From assembly GCA_963971305.1 (NCBI GenBank), contig OZ020306.1, positions 2,720,842 to 2,784,841 of the forward strand: 64,000 nt of DNA, in the 5' to 3' direction. Shown piece after piece: positions 1 through 13,200 of the stretch. The DNA comes from Arcuatula senhousia (Eukaryota > Mollusca > Bivalvia > Mytilida > Mytilidae). Position numbers and translations under genes: made by a program. Every line of letters begins with the position of its first letter. The first letter of the stretch is position 1. The notes under the pieces are model-generated. The model did no database searches. It had not been told where the DNA came from and worked only from the letters and a program-made list of their open reading frames with translations.

Positions 1-1930
1 TATTCACCTCGCCCTTCGGGCTCAGTGAATATCTGTTTTTTCAAAAGTCAATAACACTGCACATTTACCTCAACAGAAGACAGTACTTGTATACTATTAG
101 AAAATTAATTCTTAAACTTGTTTAATTGTTAAAGCTTTATTTGTGTGGGTGGTAAATATCTAGTTAAAACAAGCCCTGTTCGCGATCCTCCTATAATATT
201 CTCATAGTAAATCTCCTTAGCCTTGTTGTTTGGCAGATTTACGAAGGCAATAACGAACTTTGCTCTTATTCACTTTGTTTTTGCTAAGGACTTTTTCATT
301 CTTATCTTAAATTATACAGAATGTTTTTGGTTTTTTTTTTGTTCAGAACCACATTATTATGCCGATTATGTAAATCTACAGGTAAAAGAGAAGGGAAAAA
401 AAAGCAATCGTATCTTTCAAATCCAGAAACAATGACAAAATTTTAGTATTTTCTCTTGAGCAATTGTACATTAAGTTTTGCCTGCAAATCCCGGAACCGA
501 AACCCTTTGATCCTATGGAAAACATTTGCTTATGCAAAATATATGGAGCAAAATTCTTCTCTTCAGAACTTTAAAATAATCACTCATGGTGATAAAAAAA
601 ATCTAATTTTTCGTAGCAGAGGAAACCAAAAAACGCCCCGAAAGCTTAATTTGACTTGATCATGATTGGTTAATGCAGTGTGCCGCTTAATTATTTCTCT
701 GTACAAATTAATACTTTTTTGTTAGAAATTGAAACAAATACGATTTTTTGACATCATTTTTCACAACTATACTATTTGCAAAAGCAACCATTTTAAATTT
801 GAGAAAACCATGTTGTAAACATTATAAGATACAGATATGTGCTGAAATGTTCTATGTTTAAATTTTGGAGAAAGTTTTTTGTTTCCCTGGAAGTTTTGTT
901 GACAAAATCTTTATCCAAAATTTAAACATAGATCATTTCAAATTGCAACAGCATAACAAAAGATAAATGAACCTAAAATGTTCCTTGATGTTTTGGTGCT
1001 AACATTTTCAGAATCGGTTCTTGAATTACTTTAAATTTTTTTCTCTCGAATTTTTGTATATAGAATCTAATAAGAAAATTTGGTGTGATCAAATACTTTT
1101 GACACATATCTTTGTAAAATAAAAGAAACTTGCGAATGTGTAGTGAAAAAAAACCCCAAACAAATCTGAAAATCAAAATAATATACTGCAGTTAATTAAA
1201 ATAATAATCTATTATGTTAGCTAACCTTTGTCCATCTTGATCCCGTGATAGTCCTAACGTTAAATCCAGGGGACTTGTTTTACCTCCTCCATAAATATTT
1301 ATGAGCACGTCCGAGGACAATGTACTAGGTGTTCTTCAGATAATTTATGACACATTCTTTTTCCCCTGGTCTACCCCGGTACGTGGAAAAGTACTGCTTT
1401 CCATCATCTGAGTGGGAGAATCGGAATTGTATGCAAATCATAATTTTTTCAATTTTTTTTTTTTTAGTCTTTTTTGTTATGTTAAATGTAATGCTAAGTG
1501 ATTGTTTTGATTAGTGTTTGGCTGGTTGTTGTACTGAGATGATCACCTCAATATCCCTATTATGTCTTTACAACCGTCCTGTGTATTACGTTGCTACCCG
1601 ATCCTTAGATCGCAATGGAAGAGGGAGGTTTGGTGCGCCATTAACCAACCATTTCTTTTGAAATACCTCTACCAAGTCAGAACCATTGCGATCTTCATTT
1701 TTTTCGGTATGTCTTCCTTGTCGGACATTGAGATTGGTATATCAAGATCTGTAATTTTTGTTATTACCTGTTTTTGGCTATATCTTATTTATAGGAATTT
1801 GCTTTTATTTCCACTGACCCCAATACATTATTATGTATACGTGTGATACAAGTATAATGTTTGAACGCTTTTTTTAATTTTATAAATTTTATTTAAAAAA
1901 GAGGGAACTCCTTATCTTTCCAATCAATTT
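1..1930. other. AT-rich non-coding flank
   Basis: No convincing gene was found. Open frames here are short and lack coding texture. About 1225-1340 on the minus strand there is a short open stretch ending in a GT-like donor (reading ...INIYGGGKTSPLDLTLG...) that could be a lone exon, but the acceptor is weak and no partner exon was found. Part of 1560-1745 resembles 21955-22100 (shared words around taccaagtcag), which suggests a dispersed repeat. Confidence 0.5.
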
Positions 1931-2562
1931 TTACCTGCGTCGCCGAAGGCGAAAGCAGGTCTAGTAGTCGGGTCACTCCGTCCGTCCGTCTGTCCGTCCA
2001 TCGCGCTATGGGGTGCCTGTCTTGTGTAATCTGAATCTCAAAAACCAAACGCTACATCTTTCTGAAATTTTACACAGTGATAACATATATATTAAAGATG
2101 TGTACCTCCCCTTTTGGAGTCATTTTATAATATCGTTTAGAAATTAGGGGCCCAAAAGGGGTAAAAAAAGCGACTGTTATTTGTTTTGGGTGGCCAAATG
2201 CTATGAAACTTTACAGTAATGTTACTTACCATAAAAGGAAGGGTGGGGCTGATTTAGGGTGTCCCTTCTTTTTTTGTTTAGGAATGAGGAGCCCAAAAGG
2301 GGCAAAAATGTTACTTTTTTTATTTACGGTGCAATTTTGAATTATTTTTTACAAGTTGAGGGGAAAACAGAAATTTATTTTTTTATATATATTTTTAACA
2401 AATATGCTTTTATTCTTTAATGTTGGTTGTGTCGCTTACACTTATTCCACATCTCTCTATCGTCTATTTGTAAGTCCACCATAGGATGCAAGTGTCAAAA
2501 ATTATTGACTGTCCATATTGGGCCTAGAACGTACATGGTTCAACGTTTTGCCGTGCGACACA
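1931..2562 (+). repeat. Interspersed repeat with gccgaaggcgaaagc start
   Basis: Starts with a short hairpin (cctgcg...cgaaagcagg), then a run of gtccgtccgtctgtccgtcc, then loosely repeated blocks containing 'gggcccaaaaggggtaaaaa'. It ends with 'catattgggcctagaacgta'. The same internal words and ending occur at 26291-27640, so the two are diverged copies of one family. No protein is encoded. The internal ~100-bp blocks look like degenerate tandem units. Confidence 0.65.
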
Positions 2563-2987
2563 GGGCCAGACATCGATTGGTCTTGTTCTTTATGACTAAG
2601 GGATAAGAGACAGACACCAAGGAGATACAACTTGCTGAGTGTTGTTTTTATAGTCAATGGTTTCTTCCTGATTGGTGAAGTAACTGCTCGAAATTTATCG
2701 GTAATTATTACATTTTCCTTTGATGGTTACCGCTGATAAACCCTGTAATATGACCACCGAATCTATCGGTTCAGTAGGTCACGTAGCACATGTTTCATCA
2801 GCGAGCACACAAAATAGTTCCTTATAAAAATCATTAAAAAAATAAACGAAAAAAATCACATTGTGTCGCTCGGGGATTACCGAAAAAGAGAATAAAGGAC
2901 TTTTTAAATCTTGAGACCCTGTATGGAGATTCTACGGGTTCTGCTCTTATTAAGATCTACAGCGGTATAATTTTTCAACACAGTGCA

Positions 2988-3215
2988 CCACTATGGTTTG
3001 CGGTCAGGTTTTCCGCATCATAGCCTGATGAACCCGGCATGCATTATGACAGGACTCTCCCATTCAACCAACTAAGGCACACATCCCAGTCGCTTTGTGG
3101 GCCGCCAAGCAGCTTACCCGATGTCAGGTTTCTGAGCGCCCTAAAGTGGATTTTTAATGACAGGTTTAGTGCTGTTATGGATCTATACGCCATCCGGAAC
3201 CTTCACCGTTATTCA
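2988..3215 (+). repeat. Dispersed repeat copy A (pair with 22622-22860)
   Basis: About 230 bp aligns by eye with 22622-22860. Both contain a 'ggtttgcggt.aggttttcc' start, a 'cagtcgctttgt' core and a 'cccgatgtcaggtttc.gagcgc' block. The copies differ at many positions, so the insertion is old. The short open frame here is a by-product of the repeat. Confidence 0.6.
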
Positions 3216-4255
3216 ACATACATAAACTGAAATGTTTACCGTTTAGCAGAATTATTTTTCAGATATAATAAGATATAGAAAACAAGTTTGTTTGAAAGTG
3301 AATGTATGACAAACATCAGTTGAGACATTTTTTTAAACAGCTAGCGGTGATTGATCTATTGAGTTTTACGTTTTGTCAAGTGAAACAAGCAATTTGTGTC
3401 CATTGCGGCCCTGTCACACTAAAACGTTTCTGCCAACGTGTGCTGACGTTCGGATAAACTTTCAAAAACGTTGACACGCGTTGGCAGTCGTTAGAAAAAG
3501 TTTTTACAAAGTCTCAAGATGACCGAGTCTATTGAGTTTGTTTTATTCATTATTTTGCGGAACATCATATGTTTTCTCTTTCATATTTGAATTCTTATCT
3601 GAGGTTTTGGGATAGACTTTCCTTTGTATTTCATTGCTATTTTTAAAATTCGGGGATTGATAGGCTAACCGTTTGTTCTTTACGCTCTGCTTACGTTTGA
3701 AACACGTTCTGTAGGTTTCTTTGTCGTTAGACTTGCGCTAGACGTGCTGATCCGTTATCGTGATAAAATTATTTTAAGACGTTGGTCGTATGCGCTATAT
3801 TGTGACAGCTCGCCTTTAGCGTGTTAACCTTTTCTAATTTCGATTTGTATTTCAGAAAACCTTAATGGAAAGTCTATATTCCAATGTCTACTTGTATGTA
3901 TTTCGTTCGTTTCACGTTCGTTTGGTATTACTTTATTTTTTTTTATTTAAATGTTTTAAGAACTTGAATTTTAAATTATAAATATTAACTTTATTAAATG
4001 TAGACAAGAAATAAAGTATATATTTTGTTACTTGTAGGTTATGTCATGAATATATTGCACACATCAATTACAATTTGAATTGATAAATAAAGTTAATCAT
4101 ACAAAGTAATTGTAATGTTATGCACTAAAGTTGATTAAAATAAAATAAATGGAGAAACGTCTTGTTACATGAGTTATTTGTCAGTACATATGCCTATTCA
4201 CATTCAATACAGAATTTTCCCACTGTCTGTGTCGGGTCTTATTTCCTGAGGTAAT
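3216..4255. other. 3' flank of the CoA ligase gene
   Basis: AT-rich DNA downstream of the minus-strand ligase gene. About 3400-3510 holds a short dispersed motif with repeated 'aacgt.tgctgacgtt' words. No coding exon was found. The ligase 3' UTR probably lies here. Confidence 0.5.
3990..3995 (-). terminator. Putative poly(A) signal of the CoA ligase gene
   Basis: TTTATT on the plus strand is AATAAA on the gene strand, about 260 bp past the stop codon. In AT-rich DNA this hexamer is common, so the assignment is weak. Confidence 0.3.
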
Positions 4256-7200
4256 TCATTGTTCTCTTAAGATCCGGCGGAGAATTTTTCCACTCGGGGT
4301 TTTGGGTATGGTATCCACGATTTGAACACCCCCACGTATCTGTTTAAATTCAGCAACTTTATCTGAAATGATACACGTAGTAACATCAATGTTATGTTGG
4401 TTATAAATTTTCAAGAACCATTCGGTTGGTATAATATTTCTCTTAACTACTAAATTTACTCGTTGATTCAATGCTCTTAATTGGTGGATCTCTGAGCTCC
4501 ATGGCTTTCGATAGTTTATTTAGTTAAGTTTTTTTGGACCTAGTGGCGTAGAAGTTCTGCCAATTCTTTAGTACGCCAGACCAGTGATGATTATTAAAGA
4601 AATATGCTTTAATATAAAAATTACCTTTCATGAACTGTGAAATATCATTTTCATTTAATTTCTTGTTAGTTTTAGGTACAATGAACGCCTTCGGCACTTC
4701 TCCGGCTCTTTCGTCAGGAACACCGATGACAGCCACATCTTGAATGCCCGGGTGTTTCAGTAAAACATTTTCTATCTCGGCTGGTGCAATCTGAAAAGAA
4801 CCAGAAGTTAGTGTTGATGTATTATACAGTGTGGTTAAAGGGTCGAAATGTATTTATGTTCATGAAATATTCAGAGTTAAAAAATCATATAAGAACTAAA
4901 GTTGACTATACGAGTAAATAACATAAAGTCTCTCATAGAACATGATTTAGGGTTATTAATACTAAATATACCGGATTTGACTTATCCTTAACGAATCACT
5001 GGCAGCATAACAGACGTCTTGCCACAAACAGGAACTACTTATCCATCCAGAACACAGAGTTCAGTGACGTTTTACGGGAGTTCGCGTTTCTATGGTTTTA
5101 TTTTGTATACACTAGGTTTAGTGGACCTTAGCTGTCTCGGGTTCTCTTTCTCGCAATATTGTTGTCTTAAGCGTCTATTGGGTGTTTTGTTTTTAAACGG
5201 ACTTTGAGATTTGAATTCCCCGTAAGCATTTCTTTGATATAATTTATATAAAAAATATCAAAAAGGGAAGATAAAAACAAAACCTGACCAGCAACACTAT
5301 TATCATGAATATTTGGCAAATAAAGGTAATAACAAAATTACCGAGCTTGGAGAATCAATCTCAATGTCCAAAATAATTTTAGGCAAACCCCGGAAGAAAT
5401 TTTGAAGACCGTAATGGTCCTGAAATTAAGAAGGTTGGCCTAAAAACCCTATTTAACCCGGCCAAATTCTATATGTCCCTGTCATAAGCCTGGAACATCT
5501 GTCTACCCTTATGTTTGTACTCGCTGGCTTTATATGTTAGGTGTTCTATATCCAGAAGAGGGTGTTTCTTCGACATTTTTGGGATTGGCTTGGAATCCTA
5601 TGCATTCTAATTTTATCCTTTTGCCAATTGCAAAACATCGAGCAGCAACCACTGGTCACGTTGAAGTCTGATTGCTGTTTTCCAATTGCATTTTATATAT
5701 ATATGAAGGATATGTCGAGTACCCTTATTCCACATCTTCATCTTATTTTCCTCTAACAGTAGAATCATAGTCCAAAATTTGTTTCATACCTGGAAAGCTT
5801 TATATTTGATCAGATCCTTGACTCTATCGGTGATGACAACATTACCATCTGGTCTAACGTACCCTACGTCTCCTGGAAACACAATACAGTGTAATTTGTC
5901 TAGCCTTGGTTTATTTGTGTTCCCGGGTTTGTTTTATGCCCGTTTTCACCTTGAATTTTTCATTGGTATTTTGATGGTTCTTTACATTAACCTCAACATA
6001 TATTAATCAAAGTACCAAGACTACCGGTAGCGCAGGAATCTGTCATACCAATGTTTTATTAACCTGTATTTACATGATCAGTTTCTATGCAACTTTCTGT
6101 GCAGATAGTAAAGCGCATTGAAGCTCCATCGTATTTTTATTTTATTTTCAAATTTCCATATTTTTTTTTAATTTGATAATGAAAATCAAGACCAAACACT
6201 CAATATTTAACGACTAGTAATGTCGTTTTGATGTTCTCACAGTATTTGAAATAGAGAGCATCATTCAATATTCGATATTAAAAACGAAAGAATATGGAAT
6301 ATGTGTCATGTCAGACGATCATTTTAAGTTTTTTGCTAGATGAAAAAAAAGAAAACACTGATTTGTTATGTGTATTTATACCAACCAGGTCACGTAACAA
6401 TCTAGTTATTATTTGATACACGAATTACCTGTATGCATCCATCCGTCTATTATAGCAGCTTCTGTAGCCTGCCGATTCTTATAGTACCCCTTCATTATCT
6501 GAGGACCCTTTAAACATATTTCTCCTGTGTTCCCGACCTCCTGGACTAAGTCATTGGTTCCCGGATGTACAACCTAAAGGGAAATGACAAAACAACACAT
6601 TACCGAAAAGAAAGCCTTCGATACCAAACTATGCTTTATGACGGCTATAAGCTTCTGCTTGTCTCATGACTCGCGAATATTTCAAATAGATAATAACGTA
6701 CAGGAAATAAACAACTGGGGCAAATTAAAGGACACGAAGACATCACAGATTTTTGACCTGATTTAAATTCTCTAAATTTATATATAAAGACACCAATGCG
6801 CAATAAATTTTGCGCTTGGGACTTTGTTGGATTCTATTTTGAATCACCTGGATAGTTAAGCTCTGCTGGAGGAGAGTCCCCCCCACCCCCAATGATCTAT
6901 GGCATTTAGCATTACCTTGACCTTAGTGTTAGGCATGACCTTGCCGACCGTCCCCGGAGTAGGAGGTAAAGTATCTATGATACACCCTGGGCCGCATTCT
7001 GTCATACCGTAACCTGAAAGGTAGAAATAGAATTTATAAAACTTTTACACAAGCTATATAGACCAGGGTTACTAGTATACCAAAGTACCTCTTATAAACC
7101 ATCTTTTCTTTAACGTTAGGTTAACAGTTACTGACTTGTAAGCTTTTGTGAGGCAAAGCGAAGATTCTGCAGATTATGGATAATCCCAATAATCAAAGGA

Positions 7201-10200
7201 AAACACAGAGTCGTGCATGAGTTAACTGAGGGTGTAAGAGTATATCTTGAAAAATACAAAACAATAAATGGATTTATATCTAGTAAAATATACTTAGAAA
7301 TGAAACTGAAAAGAAGCTAGAACTTTTACACACACACATATATACAAAAAAAAAGAAAAAGAAAAAAAAAAGAGCCAAACAAGACACGTGGTTTACATGA
7401 AAGATCTCGCATATTTTGACAAAATTAATCAACCAAAACTAGCCTTGGAAGAGTGGAGACTTGAACCTGTCCATGTATTCTTCTGTCAGAGTGTCTCCCA
7501 CTGGTGCAGCACCACAAAGAGTACATCTAAGGGCAGACAAATCATAGCTACTAACCATCGGATGCTTGGCCATGAAGAGGGCCATAGGAGGAACCGACTG
7601 TAGGTACGATATCTGAAATCAAAATGAATTTGCACAAAGTTTAACGCCAATTCAAGTACCGTTAATTAAAACTGTGTTTAAGACTCATCAGAGACCCCAG
7701 GTGAAAAGTTTTAAGGCAGATATGGACTAGGAATACATTAGATGATGAAGGGAACACTAACCTTAGACATTTAGCAATTTCAACAAAAAATTCAGACTTT
7801 GATGAATCTCAAACATAAAAGTGTTACCTTAGGGGTTGTTGATTTAGTGTTTCCTTAAGGGTTCTTGATTTGTATACTTTTTTAATCAAAAGTTGTTGTT
7901 GTTTTTTTTCAGCCGAGGAAATATAGAGCAGACAAACAAAGACATACTTTAGTATATATCTTTCAATAAATTCAATGCTCCAATTCATCATATTTTATAG
8001 GTGGCAACCATTAACGTTTGGTGTGTTGCAGAAGCGTTTCATCTTCCTTAAATACATGAGTCCACGTTCGCAGGAGTTCGCATTAGTGTATGCTTGCAGT
8101 AAAATAGTTGTTTTTAAGCGGTCTTCAATCTTTGATAAATGAACTTCGAGATTCCAAATGACATAAATGATAAAAATACATTTTGGTATTTTTTTGTTAT
8201 CCATTTCCATGACAATAAAAAAAAAATGAGAAACGTATTCTTACGGTACCTTATGATTTTGTAGCGTCTTGAGGTAGAGTTCTGGTTCAAATTTCGGTAG
8301 TGTGACCACTTTATGACCACTTTGAAGAGCAAAGTAAACGATAACTCCCAATCCATATAAATGAAAGAATGGTAAAAGTCCTAGAAGACTGTCATCTGGT
8401 ATGGTGTTCAAACTAACGCTGGAATATTATGACAAGTCTTTTTGATTTATTCCATTTATTTGTCTTATCCGTTTTAGTAGATATCTTATAAAATTGACAC
8501 TTGATAAGATATCTTGTAAAATATGGAAGATATCTTATGCAGTTATCTTGAAAGAGGAATAGATAATAAATAAAAAGCTACACCGAGCGCAGCATGATAC
8601 GACAGCAAAATGTTGAACCCTGCAAGTTTGCAGCCCAACATGGATTGTCAAATGCTTTGGACACATGCAGACTATGGTGGACTAGCAAAGCTTTTTGACA
8701 CGTGCATTCTTTGGTGAATTTTCAATGCATATTTGAATTGTTTTATACATTAATTAATTCCAACCTTCAAGGAAAACTAATAAGGTGCTTTTGGCCACTT
8801 TAATCCCTAATTTCCCCAAAATGGTTGGATCTGATATTGCAAAACTGTTTGAAAAACGCAGACAAGGATTCCAATAAAATAAAAAGATTTTGAAAATCGG
8901 AATTTTAAAATTAAATAAAAGTAGATTTTTTGGGGTGTGGTCCCTTTTTGACCCTTGTAGCAATGAGATGGTGTAAGATACTTCAAAACTGTTAATGAAT
9001 TTTGTTGACAGAATCTACTAAGGAATACAATGGAAAAAATGAACAAAATCACTTGAAAAATAAATTTTCTACAGCACCCATTTTACCATTTTGGTTCTTA
9101 TGTCTCTGAAACAGTAGGGGCCACAATCCTATCATGCATGCTGAAACTTTCTATAGTGGTTAGAAACAGTGTAACAATTTGTCAGCCCACTAAAACTAAA
9201 ATCTTTGAATAGGGTTAGGGTTGGGGTTAGGTAATTAGCGTTTTTGGCCCCTTTGACCCAAAAATTCCCGAAACGGTTAGTAGAAATTGCAAATCTGGTT
9301 GAAAGATGCAGGCAGGAATTTTTACAAGTATTCCAATGAAAAAAAAGATTTTGAAAATCGGACCTCAAATAAAAAAGTTGACTTTTTGGGTGTGGCCCCA
9401 TTTTGACCCCTCATAGCAATGTAACGGTGCAAGAAACATCAAAACTGTTGTTACATTTTTTTGATAGAATTTATTAAGAAATAAAATTACAAAAAAAGAA
9501 CAAAATCGGATGAAAATTTAACATTGTACAGACAATTTGTCAATACACTTATTTTAGCCATTTTTGGCCTTTTTTTCTGAAATAGAAGGGCCAGAAACCC
9601 CAAATGCAATACCAACCTTTCTTTAGTGCTTAAAAACGTCAAATCAAAATTGTATAACAATTGGTTCACTATAACTGAAGTTATCGCACGGAAAACAAAG
9701 TGTCTATCGACGACAACGCCAACGACGATGACGACGACGACATTGCCTTAGCAAAAAATTGCGGTCGTATAAAAACAGAGTTACGTAGAATATCACCAAG
9801 ATTAACAAAACAGACATTGACTCTTGCATTAGAATATTTAATTGTATAGTTTTTTTCTTTAAAAGCAGGGATCGATCACGAAAACTAGAAAAAAAAGTGC
9901 CCTTCTGTTTGTGTCCTTATTTGTTTTTAAAGGTGGATTTTATAATTTCTTTTTCCTATAAATTTGTTTTTAGACAATCTTTGAACGTTAGCCCGGCCGC
10001 TTAACCCAAAATATCACAAGAATCGTTCATTTTATGATACAAGCATCAAGTTTGGCATGGATCAACTCCTTTGACATAAAAGCACATTAGCCGATCAAAA
10101 TATTCAAAATGGCGGTCATTTTTCAAGATGGCGAACAGTAACATACATTTTAAGATTTTCATCAAGTAAATTTAAATAAACTGCACAAGTTGTCAGAAAA

Positions 10201-13200
10201 TCGGCAAATTAAAGATATTCTATCTTAATTGACTTTATTTGCACAGATAAATTATAGGCAACGAAATAAACCATTGGTAGTCATTATTATTTTTCAATAT
10301 TGCCGACAAAAACCATAGTTGCAAGAGAAACGAGAAATGTTCTTGCACAAATATATTTTGACGCATTCCGATCGAATTTTAAAGAAAACTATTCGTCCAA
10401 TACTTTTTATTATGAGTATTGACAACAATATCACGCATATTTGTTAGGAAAAAAAATTGTTAGAGAGTTAGGACTAAAAGCGAAAGGAAACAATGATACT
10501 TAACGCATTTTTTAGGGGTAGAGGACTTTTTTCGTTATTTGTTTTGTTTTCTGTTTTTGTTTGCTGATGTTTTCAAACCATTCTGGCATGAATTTATGTA
10601 TGGGGTTTGAGAAAAAAAACTTTTTTGTTTGATTATTCTCGGTAATACTTAAACGATTCTTTATTAGTAGTAATGTGGATCACTCGAAGTCCAAATGTGT
10701 ACGTTACACTACTTTGTAAAGACAGGGGTAAGAATAAAATTGTTTGTGATTTTTTTTCTGGTTCCGAAAAAAAAAATAGAATTAGGAAAATAATATTACC
10801 TCAGCTGTTGAATATTAGAAACTAGGGATCTATGGTTCAACATGACGGCTTTAGGGAATCCTGTTGTTCCACTGGAGAACGGTAACACTAGAAGGTCATT
10901 CTCAAAGTCAAGCTTCAGATTTGATGGAAAGGCACTCCCATCATCTTCCATCAAAGACTGGAACGACCTGTATCCATCTGCTTCACCAATCGTTATAATT
11001 TGCTACAGTAACGGCATAAAGTGAGTAAATAAAGATAATATGAATACAAACAACTTTCGATCAATCTCACATGTCCAAGAAGAAAAGAGACAGACTGTAA
11101 AAATAAAATGGCACCAAAACATTTTACTGATTTTACTCAAGATCTTGCCCAAGTAGATTTCGATCAGATCCTAGACTGTGACAATGTTAATACAGCCTAT
11201 AATAAATTTAGCGACAAAGTGACCGAAATAGCGAATAAGCATGCCCCACACAAAGAAAGACGGGTACGTCAAGATCGGGTGCCTTATATGAACGCTACAC
11301 TTAGAAAAGAGATCTATAAAAAGAGAATGGTTTTCCACAAATATCAGAAATTTCCAACATCCCAGAACTGGAAAACGTATACTAAACAAAGAAACTATGT
11401 CACCAAACTGAAACGTAAATCTATGAATCAGTATGTTGTAGAACGATGTGTAGGGGGACCAAAGTCCAAGGACTTTTGGCCGACTATAAAACCCTTTCTT
11501 TCAAATAAAGGATGTAACATTTCAAAAGACACCATCATATCTGAAAACGACAATCTAGTTACTGACCAAAAAGAAGTGTGTGAAATTTTTAACAATTATT
11601 TCGTAAACGTAGCCAAAGATATTGGTTATTCAAATATAGTTATAGACAAAAACCATCCTAGTATTATTAAGATAGATGATATAATGACAAACAAAAGTGT
11701 AGAAAAACTAGAATTTAAACCTATAGATGAAGATTTTGTAACTAAATATAAGCACATAAATAGTATTAGTGTTAAAAAGGCTGTAGGTATGGACAATATT
11801 TCTCCACTTTTACTTAAATGTGCGTCGCCTATCATTGTAAAACCTATTACTAGGCTTATTAATATGTCACTCTCTTCTTCTGTTTTTCCAGATAATCTAA
11901 AGACAGCCAAGGTTTGCCCAATCTATAAGAAAAATAGTCTCTTGGATAAAGGTAACTATCGTCCTGTAAGCGTTTTGCCTGCAACTTCAAAATTGTTTGA
12001 ACGCGCTATCCATGTCCAGTTAACAGAACATTTTGACAAAATTTTCAACCCTTTCTTAGCTGCGTTCAGGGCAGGCTTTGGGTGTCAATTCACTCTCCAT
12101 TGAGTTGTGGAGGACTGGAAACAGGCGTTCGATGATGGCAAGTACGTGGGAGCCATACTGATGGACCTGTCGAAAGCTTTCGACTGCCTCCCCCACGACT
12201 TGTTATTATTGAAAATCCAGCACTATGAAGCTAGTGACAGTTCACTTCAACTCTTGGGTAGCTATCTGGAGAACAAAAGACAATGCGTCAAGGTGGGACA
12301 AGAATCTAGTTCTTATCAACATATTTTTAAAGGTGTACCACAGGGTTCAATACTTGGTCCCGTTAAGTTTAATATTTTTTCTTAACGACATTTTTTGTTT
12401 TGTAAATCAGTCATCTCTTTATAACTATGCTGATGATAATACTGTGTCTTATGCCAACAAAAACCCTGATGTCTTAAAATCTGTTTTAGAAGATGACAGC
12501 AAGTCACTTATTAGATGGTTTCATGATAATAAAATGAAGGCAAATCCTGATAAGTTTCAGGTCATATCACTTGGTACAAAAACAAATAAGCTGGAATTGA
12601 ACTTTGATCTAGGAGGTACTGTTATTAAATGTGAAAAAGAGGTTAAATTATTAGGAGTGACCATAGACTTTATGTTAGATTTCAACAGTCAAGTTACGAA
12701 TGCGTGTAGAAAAGCTGCTAGACAAATGAACGTTCTCAAGCGTATAGGCTGCCATTTAAACCGTCTGAGCAAAATTACAATCTATTATTCATTCATATTG
12801 TCCAATTTTAGCTTTTGTCCACTTACTTGGCATTTCTGCTCAGAGGCAAATACAACAAAAATTGAGAAAATTCAACAGCGCGCTTTGCGCTTTATTTACG
12901 AAGACAAAAACTCCTCCTATGAAAATTTGTTAGAAAAATCAAAGTTGCCATCCCTGAGAATACGACGCTTGAGAACGATTGCCATAGAGACTTTCAAAAT
13001 TGTAAACAATGAAAGTCCAGTGTTTTTACAAGATCTTGTAACACTAAAAAATAATGTTTATAACTTTAGGTATACCAACACAGCAGATGTGCCAAGAGTT
13101 CGGACCACCAGGTATGGACTGAAATCTTTTAGATATTCAGCCCCTAAGATATTGAACAGCCTCCCACAGGAGTTACGGAATCAGTCTAGCCTTGATCAGT

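Noticed and set aside
7469..7475. GT donor (GTTCAAG) as the end of CoA ligase exon 6
   Set aside because: It would put the next exon out of frame and destroy the GYGMTE motif; the GC donor at 7443 restores it.
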